Source: Muntiacus reevesi (Eukaryota; Chordata; Mammalia; Artiodactyla; Cervidae). From it: DNA of 64,000 nucleotides. How positions within the stretch are numbered: the first letter of the stretch is position 1; each line of letters starts with the position of its first letter. Location of the stretch: the NCBI RefSeq assembly GCF_963930625.1, contig NC_089249.1:124652480-124716479 (forward strand). The letters are read 5' to 3'. The notes below the pieces were generated by a model. It did not search any database. It was not told where the DNA came from and saw only the letters and a program-made list of their open reading frames with translations. The position numbers were made by a program, and so were the translations under genes. Of this stretch, positions 56,301-64,000 are shown one piece after another.

Positions 56301-57787
56301 TCAGAAAGTGTTGCTGCCTTATAGATACATACTACTAAACAGCCCACCTCACATTTACCATTTAAGTGTTAACTTGAATTACTTCTGTGAGACAGGACTT
56401 TTCCAAGAATTATTTAAGTATCTACCTATTTGGATAATATCTGTATAACTTAAAGACTGAATCATCCAAGTTGTCTCTTCCAGAAAAAAGAAAGGACTGC
56501 CCCCAATTAAATATCAGCTTCCAGCCAATAAGGCAGAAAATGCTTATAACCTTCCACTTGGCAGTTTTCTAACTTCAAAAATCTAAAGCTTCAGTCTCCA
56601 CTGGGCACCTGTTTACAAGAATAAAATGAGGTAATAGAATGAGAAATCCCTCAGTGTTCTTAAGAAGAAACAGTGATATACAAATCCCGGGCAGTTTTAT
56701 TATTCTTTTTTCCACACCACTGAATTCATTTTCTCAGTGGGAAACCTTCTCTACCATCCTCTTTTTTCTGCATTCATTCCCAAGGCAGAGCTTATCTTTT
56801 TTATACCCCTTTCACATATATTATGTCATTATCGCTAAGAGCAAACTTTAAAATAACCTGGATATCAGGAGCTGTCGCTGTGTTCTTGAGAGAATACCAT
56901 GCTTCCCACTGAGAAGGAAGGAATCCTGCTGCTAAGACCCTCCAGGCAATGCGATGGCCAGCGTAATTCCCAGGCTCTGTACGGACAGGAACTGGATGGG
57001 ACCAGGACAAAATACAAGGGGCTCTGGGAGGTGCGACTGGGCTGAGAAAGCACCTCCCATCACCAAGGCAAGGAGGCGGTAGTTCAGACTGTCTCCTCCC
57101 CTCTGCTCAGTTATTTAAAAAGATTTAAAATTAGGTCACTAAAACACACGGATCATAATTCTAGCCTGCACATTCTTGTATCTTGGACAGATCTGTTGCT
57201 CAGAGTTCTAAGTGATTTGCATATTCCACTCCAGAGCTGATGAACACCAACGATTAAACCTCAAACTTATATATTTATTATGGAATAATTCTGACATAAA
57301 AATAATCATAGAAAGCCATATAACAGACTCCATTGTGAATTTCTTATTTGATTGTATTTATTGATTTTCATTTTTACCTGAAGTGCATGTTTTTAGTTTT
57401 AATATACTCAGCTTTGTCACTATTTTTCTTTTTGGTGTGCATTTTTGTATTATGCTTTAGGAAACATTTTTCTACCTTGAAGCCAAAAAGAGCTTCTCTC
57501 TCTCTCTCTTTTTTTTTTTTTTTTGAAGAATTTAAAGTTTACATTTTACCTCACATATTTTACTCCTACAGAAATTTATTTTTATTTATGTTGTAATGAA
57601 GAGACTCTCTTTTTCAGCCCACAAGGGGTAACTGATTTTCCAAGTCCTTGCATTGAATGACGTTTGCAAAAGACAAAATGTACTAAAACATAAAGGAGAT
57701 GATTTTATCTAAGACAACTAAAACAACTGAAAGAAAATTAATGAGAATAATCTCAGAGTAAAAGAAGGGGGTTGGGGTTTCATGGTG
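56301..57787. other. Unique sequence, 1.5 kb
   Basis: No gene. Moderately GC-rich at 56870-57110 without recognisable content; the 69- and 62-codon minus-strand frames there overlap in different phases and show no domain. Confidence 0.5.
57495..57524. repeat. (TC)n and poly(T) tract
   Basis: TCTCTCTCTCTC followed by 16 T. Low-complexity pyrimidine tract; no element adjacent. Confidence 0.85.
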
Positions 57788-57940
57788 TGACAGTAGTTTA
57801 GTCGCAAAGAAATGTCTGTTCAACTCTTTTGTGACCCCGTGCACTGTAGCCTGCCAGGCTCCTCTGTCATGGGATTTCTTAAGAATAACTAAGAGGATTG
57901 TCTTTTCCTTCTCCAGATAATCTACCAGGGAAGTCCCAGA
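57788..57940 (-). mobile_element. Bov-tA SINE, antisense, internally deleted
   Basis: AGTTTAGTCGCAAAGAAATG, CACTGTAGCCTGCCAGGCTC, TTTTCCTTCTCCAGATAATC and CTACCAGGGAAGTCCC. The usual 50-60 bp carrying the B-box area is missing between the last two. Confidence 0.85.
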
Positions 57941-58467
57941 GGATCTACAGAGGTCAGTAAATAAAAGTGATCTGTGAGTCTTAGGAAGTGATATGGAAGG
58001 ATGCAGAAAGGTCTAATGTAGGGATAAGATAGTTTAAGGTTCTCCATTTCCCGGAGAACAGAAGTGCTGGGGAAGATTTCAGAGAATAAAATGATTGGGT
58101 AGAGGGGTTGGGGGGTTGGTAGGGGGATTTTTGCTTTCTGGTAGAACAGAGCTCAGATAAAATTCAGTATTGGCAGTTATGAGCAAACCTCTTATAGTAA
58201 GTTTTCTGTAGGCAGAGTCTGTTTGTCCATTATCAAATGTCTATCCATTTGACATTATAATCCCTGTTAAAATTATAATAGCTTTATAATAATTTCAATA
58301 TTTTATAAGGTGAGAGTAATGACCATGTTCTTCCTCTTTAAAACTCATTTTAGCTCTTCTTATTTCTTTGTTAAGATTCAAACAAACAGATATGAGTTTT
58401 ATTGATATGATATTAAATTAAACAATCAATTTTAGGAGAGGTGAACTTTACCAAATGAAAGCTTTCT
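57941..58467. other. Unique sequence
   Basis: No gene; holds a G-run motif at 58097-58126. Confidence 0.5.
58097..58126 (+). other. Canonical G-quadruplex motif
   Basis: Runs of 3, 4, 6 and 5 G (58097-58099, 58104-58107, 58110-58115, 58122-58126) separated by 4, 2 and 6 bases meet the G3+N1-7 rule. Whether it folds or has a role is unknown. Confidence 0.8.
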
Positions 58468-60478
58468 ATACATTAGTTGGAAGTGACAAATAGATTCAAG
58501 GGATTAGATCTGATAGAGTGCCTGAATAACTATGGATGGAGGTTTGTGACATTGTACAGGAGACAAGGATTAAGACCATCCCTAAGAAAAAGAAATGCAA
58601 AAGGCAAAATGGTTGTCTGAGGAGGACACAAATAGCTGAGAAAAAAAAGAGAAGCTAAAAGCAAAGGAGAAAAGGAAAGATATACCCATTTGAATTCAGA
58701 GTTCCAAAGAATAGCAAGGAGAGATAAGAAAGCCTTCCTTAGTGATCAATGCAAAGAAATAGAGGAAAACAATAGGATAGGAGAGACTAGAGATCTCTTC
58801 AAGAAAATTAAAGATACCAAGGGAACATTTCATGCAAAGATGGCAACAATAAAGGACAGAAATGGTATGGACCTAACAGAAGTAGAAGATATTGAGAAGT
58901 GGAAAGAATACACAGAAGCCCTATACAAAAAAGACCTTCATGACCCAGATAACCACAATGGTGTGATCACTCGCCTAAAGCCAGACATCCTGGAATCTGA
59001 AGTCAAGTGGGCCTTAGGAAGCATCACTGCAAGCAAAGCTAGTGGAGGTGATGGAACTCCAGTGAGCTAGTTCAGATCCTAAAAGATGATGCTGTGAAAG
59101 ACTGCACTCAATATGCCAACAATTCTGGAAAACTCAGCAGTGGCCACAGGACTAGAAAAGGTTAGTTTTCACTCCAATCCCAAAGATAGGTAATGCCAAA
59201 GAATGTTCAAACTGTTGCACAATTGCACTCATTTCACACGCTAGCAAAGTAATGCTCAAAATTCTCCATGCCAGGCTTCAACAGTACATGAACTGTGAAC
59301 TTCCAGATGTTCAAGATAGATTTAGAAAAGGCAGAGGATCCAGAAATCAAATTGCCAACATCTTCTAGATCATTGAAAAAGTGAGAGAGTTCCAGAAAAA
59401 CATCCATTTTTGCTTTACTGACTATGCCAAGGCCTTTGACTATATGTATCACAACAAGCTGTGGAAAATTCTTAAAGAGATGAGAATACCAGACCACCTG
59501 ACCTCCTCTGAAACCTGTATGCAGGTCAAGAAGCAACAGTTAGAACTGGACATGGAACAACAGACTGGTTCCAATTCTGGAAAGGAGTACATCAAGGCTG
59601 TATATTGTCACCCTGCTTATTTAACTTATACAGGGTACATCATGAGAAATGCTGGGCTGGATGAAGCACAAGCTGGAATCAGGTTGGCAGGAGAAATATC
59701 AATAACCTCAGATATACAGATGACACCACCCTTATGGCAGAAAGTGAAGAAGAACTAAAGAGCCACTTGATGAACATGAAAGAGGAGAATCAAAAGATTG
59801 GCTTAAAACTCACCATTCAGAAAACTAAGATCATGACATCTAGTCTCATCACTTCATGGCAAATAGATGGGGAAACAATGAAAACAGTGAGAGATTTTAT
59901 TTTGGGGGGCTCTGAAGTCACTGCCGATGGTGACTGCAGCCAGAAAATTAAAAGATACTTCTTGGAAGAAAAGCTATGACCAACCTAGACAGCATATTAA
60001 AAAACAGAGACATTACTTTGCCAACAAAGATCTGTCTAGTCAAGGCTATGTTTCCAGTAGTCATGTATAGATGTGAGAGTTGGACTATAAAGAAAGCTGA
60101 GCACCGAAGAATAGATGCTTTTGAACTGTGGTGTTGGAGAAGACTCTTGAGAGTCCTTTGGACTGCAAGGAGATCCAACCAGTCCATCCTAAAGGAGATC
60201 AGTCCGGGGTGTTCATTGGAAGGACTGATGCTGAAGCTGAAACTCCCAATACTTTGGCCACCTGATTCGAAGAGCTGACTCATTTGAAAAGACCCAGATA
60301 CTGGGAAAGATTGAAGGCGGGATCAGAAGGGAATGACAGAGGATGAGATGGTTGGATGGCATCGCCGACTCAATGGACATGAGTTTGAGGAAGCCCTGGG
60401 AGTTGGTGATGGACAGGGAAGCCTGACTGCAGTCCACGGGGTCACACAGTCAGACATAACTGGGCAACTGAAATTGCG
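58468..60478 (+). mobile_element. BovB LINE, 5'-truncated, sense, about 2 kb
   Basis: Starts between the endonuclease and RT (GTGACAAATAGATTCAAGGG) and runs to the 3' end near 60475. RT catalytic box is Y-T-D-D (59713-59724) and the frame is shifted before and after it. The CATTTTTGCTTTACTGACTA motif A region (59405) is kept as FCFTDYAKAFD with the preceding I changed to T. Confidence 0.95.
58690..59070 (+). pseudogene. BovB ORF2 linker region, open frame of 126 codons
   Basis: An uninterrupted frame through QRIARRDKKAFLSDQCKEIE, GTFHAKMATIKDRNGMDLTE, DPDNHNGVITRLKPDILE and SEVKWALGSITASKASGGDG. This is the region between endonuclease and RT. It ends at a frameshift in what is GGDGIPVELFQ in other copies. 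Not a host gene. Confidence 0.9.
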
Positions 60479-60628
60479 TGTTTTCCTATTCACTCATGTT
60501 TCCCATCATATATTCAACTAAATTGGCATTTCAACTTTTTTCTCATTTTAAATGCAATTCAGTAATCAGCAAAATACATATCTTAATTAGTTACTTTTAA
60601 AAAATTTAGACTGTGCTAGATTTATCTT

Positions 60629-60641
60629 TGTGTGTGTGTGT
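60629..60641. repeat. (TG)n run next to a SINE end
   Basis: Short TG run a few bases before an antisense Bov-tA 3' end, again consistent with an expanded SINE tail. Confidence 0.85.
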
Positions 60642-60644
60642 ATA

Positions 60645-60843
60645 CGCTCAATCAGTGCTGGTATTTTGCAACCCCATGGACTGTACTCTGCAAGGCTCCT
60701 CTGTCCTTGGAATTTTCCAGGCAAGAATACTTGCATAGGTTGCCATTTCCTACTCCAGGAAGTCTTCCTGATCCACAGATTAAATCTTCGTATCTTGCAC
60801 CTCGTTCATTGACAGGTGGATTCTTCACCACTAGCACCACCTA
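60645..60843 (-). mobile_element. Bov-tA2-type SINE, antisense
   Basis: TTGCAACCCCATGGACTGTA, GGAATTTTCCAGGCAAGAAT, TTCCTACTCCAGGAAGTCTT, ending CACCACTAGCACCACCTAAT, the reverse of the GGTGGTGCTAGTGG head. The 3' end is diverged. Confidence 0.94.
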
Positions 60844-61204
60844 ATACATTTCTGGCCCAAAGGTGATATTAACTAATTGTAGAAATTTTGGATAAAAGCC
60901 AAAGTGATGAAGAATATATCCACTATCAATATTTTGTGTATTTTTAAAATCTCATATTGAATATTTCTATGTATGATGACATTAGAATCACAATAACATG
61001 TGTAACTTTATATTCTACTTTATTTGTCTAATATTACAAAGTTGAAACATGTACCATCATGTGGATTTGCAATAATTACTTTATTCATTTCCATTATATT
61101 GGGTATTTTGGTTGTGTGTATTCCTTTTTTTTGTTGTTTTTTTTTTTAATAAATAATCATTTTCAGAATATCTCTATGATAAATCCTGCTAATTCTACTT
61201 AATT
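60844..61204. other. Unique AT-rich sequence
   Basis: Nothing recognised; T-rich run at 61126-61148. Confidence 0.5.
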
Positions 61205-61400
61205 CCTTAGGACAGAGTTTGGGCAACTATGGATTGCTGCCTGTGTTTGTAAACAACGTTTGATCAGTGAACCCAGCACACTCGTTTGTTTATGTTTGGT
61301 ATGGTGACTTACACGCTACAACAGCAGAGTTGAAGAGTTGCACCAGAGACCATATGGCTCCAAAAGCCTAAACTTTTATGGAAAAAGATAGCTGACTTCT
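61205..61400 (-). mobile_element. MER5A-type hAT DNA transposon remnant, antisense
   Basis: The minus strand shows the MER5A order: GAGCCATATGGTCTCTGGTG, CAACTCTTCAACTCTGCTGT, TGTAGCGTGTAAGTCACCAT, AAACAAACGAGTGTGCTGGG. MER5A is a non-autonomous hAT-Charlie element long inactive in mammals. Confidence 0.78.
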
Positions 61401-62182
61401 ACCTTAGGTGAAATCCTGTACACAAAATGTCTTGATCTAGTTATATGCATAATATCATAATATTTAAGCCATTATAAACTTTCTTTCTGAAATTCTGAAT
61501 TGTGTAGCAATTTTGTATAAGTACCCACCTCAAACCACATTTACCAAGATTAAATATTTCACCTTGAAACCTATACAGCAGTTCAATCTGCCCCCTAGTG
61601 AATTTTTTTTAAAAATGATAATTTGATTATTCATGTTAAAAATAACATTTGCTTTCTATAAGAGTTATTTTGATTTTTACATCATAGTTTTCAAATCTCA
61701 ATATCATATTGTCCTTGACCCTCCACAAGTGTGTGTTCCCTGGGCATGACAGGGAAATACATGTAACGTAAGGTGATGCTTGATGTGTTTGATAACAGGA
61801 AAGGGATAATCATGAGAAAAGTGAAGCTGTCTGAGTGTCACTTCTACTGTGTGCAGATGAAGATCCCCTTGTATATGCCAGTAAACACAACAAAGTTTCT
61901 CTCCTGCCTACAAGATTTTCACCCTTCATCATCAGTTTTGTAACGCTAAATCATCAGAACAAAAATTCTAGGCTTGTGTGTTCTTTCCAATAATGTGTAT
62001 CTCATTTTCTATAGAAAAGAGCAAAGAGATACCCATGATTTTTTCTATATTTAGATTATCAAATGCTATACCACTAAGGTTTATGAATATATAATTACAC
62101 TTAGGACAACTTTATTTAATGGGGAATGTAAAAGTCAAAAATGAGAGACTATATTTTTCTTATAATTCACATAATAACTATT
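61401..62182. other. Unique AT-rich sequence
   Basis: No gene or named repeat recognised. Confidence 0.5.
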
Positions 62183-62676
62183 CATTTCAGTCACTCAGTT
62201 GTGTCCGACTCTTTGTGATCCCATGAACCCCAGCACACCAGGCCTCCCTGTCCATTACCAACACCCGGAGTTTACCCAAACATGTCCATTGAGTCGGTGA
62301 TGCCATCCAACCTTCTCATCCTCTGTCGTCCCCTTCTCCTCCTGCCTTAAATCTCCCAGCATCAGGGTCTTTTCAAATGAGTCAGCTCTTCACATCAGGT
62401 GGCCAAAGTATTGGGAGTTTCAGCTTCAACGTCAGTCCTTCCAATGAACACCCAGGACTGATTTCCTTTAGGATGGACTGGTTGGATCTCCTTGCAGTCC
62501 AAGGGACTCTCAAGAGTCTTCTCCAACACCACAGTTCAAAAGCATCAATTTTTCGACACTCAGCTTTCTTCACAGTCCAACTCTCACATCCATACATGAC
62601 CACTGGAAAAACCATAGCCTTGACTAGTTAAACCTTTGTTGACAAAGTAATGTCTCTGCTTTTTAATATGCTGTCT
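62183..62676 (-). mobile_element. BovB LINE, antisense, segment 1 (3' end)
   Basis: Plus strand from TCATTTCAGTCACTCAGTTG to TTTAATATGCTGTCT, that is the 3' end through the VVMYGCESWTVKKAECRKID stretch on the minus strand. Interrupted by Bov-A2 and resumes at 62945. Confidence 0.94.
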
Positions 62677-62944
62677 GCTGCTGCTGCTAAGTCGCTTCAG
62701 TCATGTGCAACTCTGTGTGACCCCATAGATGGCAACCCACCAGGCTCTGCCATCCCTGGGTTTTCCCCGGGTAAGAACACTGGAGTGGGCTGCCATTTCC
62801 TTCTCTAATGCATGAAAGTGAAAAGTGAAAGTGAAGTCACGGGTCCAACTCTTTGCAACACCATGGACTGCAGCCCACAAGGCTCCTCTGCCCATGGGAT
62901 TTTCCAGGCAAAAGTAACAGAATGGGTTGCCATTGCCTTCTCCA
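62677..62944 (-). mobile_element. Bov-A2 dimeric SINE, antisense, nested in BovB
   Basis: (GCT)n start, first monomer to CTGCCATTTCCTTCTCTAAT, linker TGCATGAAAGTGAAAAGTGA, second monomer to GCCATTGCCTTCTCCA. TSD AATATGCTGTCT (62665-62676) and AATATGCTATCT (62945-62956), 11 of 12 identical. Confidence 0.96.
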
Positions 62945-63578
62945 AATATGCTATCTAGGTTGGTCATAACTTTCCTTCCAAGGAGTAAGCGTCTTTTAAT
63001 TTCATGGCTACAGTCACCATTTGCAGGGATTTTGGACCCCCAAAAATAAAGTCAGCCACTGTTTCCCCATCTATTTGCCATGAAGTAATGGGACTGGATG
63101 CCATGACCTTACTTTTCTGAATGTTGAGCTTTAAGCCAACTTTTTCACTCTGCTCTTTCACTTTCATCAAGAGACTCTTTAGTTCTTCTTCACTTTCTGC
63201 CATAAGGGTGGTGTCATCTGCATATCTGAGGTTATTGATATTTCTCCTGGCAATCTTGATTCCAGCTTGTGCTTCATCCAGCCCAGTATTTCTCATGTTG
63301 TACTCTGCATATAAGTTAAATAAGCAGGGTGACAATATACAACTTTGATGTACTCCTTTTCCTATTTGGAACCAGTCTGTTGTTCCATGTCCAGTTCCAA
63401 CTGTTGCTTCCTGACCTGCATACAAGTGTTTCAAGAGGCAGTTCAGGTGGTCTGGTATTCCCACATCTTTCAGAATTCTCCACAGTTTATTGTGATCCAC
63501 ACAGTCAAAGTTTTTGGCATAGTCAATAAAGCAGAAATAGATGTTTTTCTGGAACTCTCTTGCTTTTTTGATGACTTG
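62945..63578 (-). mobile_element. BovB LINE, antisense, segment 2 (RT part)
   Basis: Continues the BovB to its 5' truncation inside the RT, near 63578 (minus-strand AAGAGAGTTCCAGAAAAAC-type start). The RT catalytic YADD is intact (63213-63224). Confidence 0.94.
62964..63500 (-). pseudogene. BovB reverse-transcriptase fragment, open frame of 178 codons
   Basis: Minus-strand frame with MDHNKLWRILKDVGIPDHL, QEATVGTGHGTTDWFQIGKG, ILSPCLFNLYAEY, NNLRYADDTTLMAESEEELK and GLKLNIQKSKVMASSPITSW. Relative to other copies DGETVETV-x-DFIFLGSKI is shortened (a deletion near 63050) and the frame then drifts. It has an intact catalytic box but lacks endonuclease, and its C-terminus is frameshifted, so it is inactive. 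Confidence 0.9.
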
Positions 63579-64000
63579 GTATTATATATTAATTATTTTA
63601 TACAAAAATAATTTAGAAAGATTTTGTACATTTTAACTTTATGCAACAAATACTAACTAGTATATTTTTTCAGGGAAACTGTATCAGGTAGACAAGAAGA
63701 TTTCCTCTCTTTGTTTATCCATTTCTTCTTATGATATGTAAAGTTATAATTTATGTATTCTTTCCTACTGTCAAATCTTTTAAATTAAGAAATTAGAACT
63801 ATATTTTTAAAGAAGTAACTGTATTACCATTTTTAAGTGTTATGATTATTGGTTAGTTTGTATTAGTTGCTTGAATGTAGGGCTGTTATTGGATATTTTA
63901 GAGAAGATAAATATCTGGTAGTACTTGGCCTCTTGCTTTTTGTCATAAGATTGAATAAATCCTTTCTACAACTTATTAGAGCTCTGACCATGGTATTTAT
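63579..64000. other. Unique AT-rich sequence
   Basis: Nothing recognised up to the window end. Confidence 0.5.

Overview
This is a stretch of ruminant (Pecora: cattle, sheep, goat or deer type) nuclear DNA. The call rests on many RTE-clade BovB LINE copies together with the BovB-dependent SINEs Bov-tA and Bov-A2, plus artiodactyl CHR SINEs and artiodactyl-type L1 ends. Old mammalian repeats (MIR, L2, L1M, MaLR-type LTRs, MER5A) underlie these. The sequence is AT-rich, and I can support no functional host protein-coding gene, tRNA, rRNA or CRISPR array in it. Almost every long reading frame lies inside a retrotransposon remnant. Family names were assigned by recognition, not by a search, and repeat edges are good to roughly 5-30 bp except where a target-site duplication (TSD) fixes them.

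Layout. 1-4.65 kb: mostly unique, with one Bov-tA, an antisense L1 3' end and an antisense BovB 3' end. 4.65-8.19 kb: a degenerate sense BovB broken by a Bov-tA and by a second, antisense BovB bounded by a 9-bp TSD. 8.7-14.83 kb: a short BovB, two antisense L1M 3' regions and a near full-length BovB (10.7-14.83 kb) with 5' UTR, endonuclease and reverse-transcriptase (RT) remnants. 14.9-15.7 kb: four Bov-tA copies in a row, one of them lacking its 3' half. 16.83-17.15 kb: a short L1 with a twin-priming inversion. 17.2-26 kb: mainly unique, with a fairly well-preserved BovB at 19.8-21.0 kb and nested SINEs at 21.7-22.1 kb. 26.5-31.7 kb: BovB pieces, MIR, L2-like sequence and a three-level composite (L1 inside Bov-tA inside BovB). 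31.7-41.8 kb: LTR-like sequence, SINEs, a 5'-end-only L1 (36.5-38.7 kb) and an L1M. 41.8-45.6 kb: the longest repeat-poor block, with weak exon-like signals near 42.8 and 43.25-43.8 kb. 45.6-64 kb: SINEs, microsatellites, LTR-like remnants, two more large BovB copies (58.5-60.5 kb sense, 62.2-63.6 kb antisense) and a MER5A hAT element.

How the elements relate. BovB encodes an APE-type endonuclease and an RT. Bov-tA and Bov-A SINEs share its 3' end and are thought to use its machinery; MIR and L2 had a similar partnership earlier. All BovB copies here are dead. Comparing the RT catalytic box between copies gives a graded record of decay (YADD kept in three, changed to YTDD, YADV or YAGA in others). 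I found no new biological system. The items most worth a second look are the twin-primed L1, the SINE-L1 chimera, a possible tail-only insertion, the nested TSD-bounded insertions that give a relative chronology, and the unexplained non-repetitive block around 42.5-43.8 kb.
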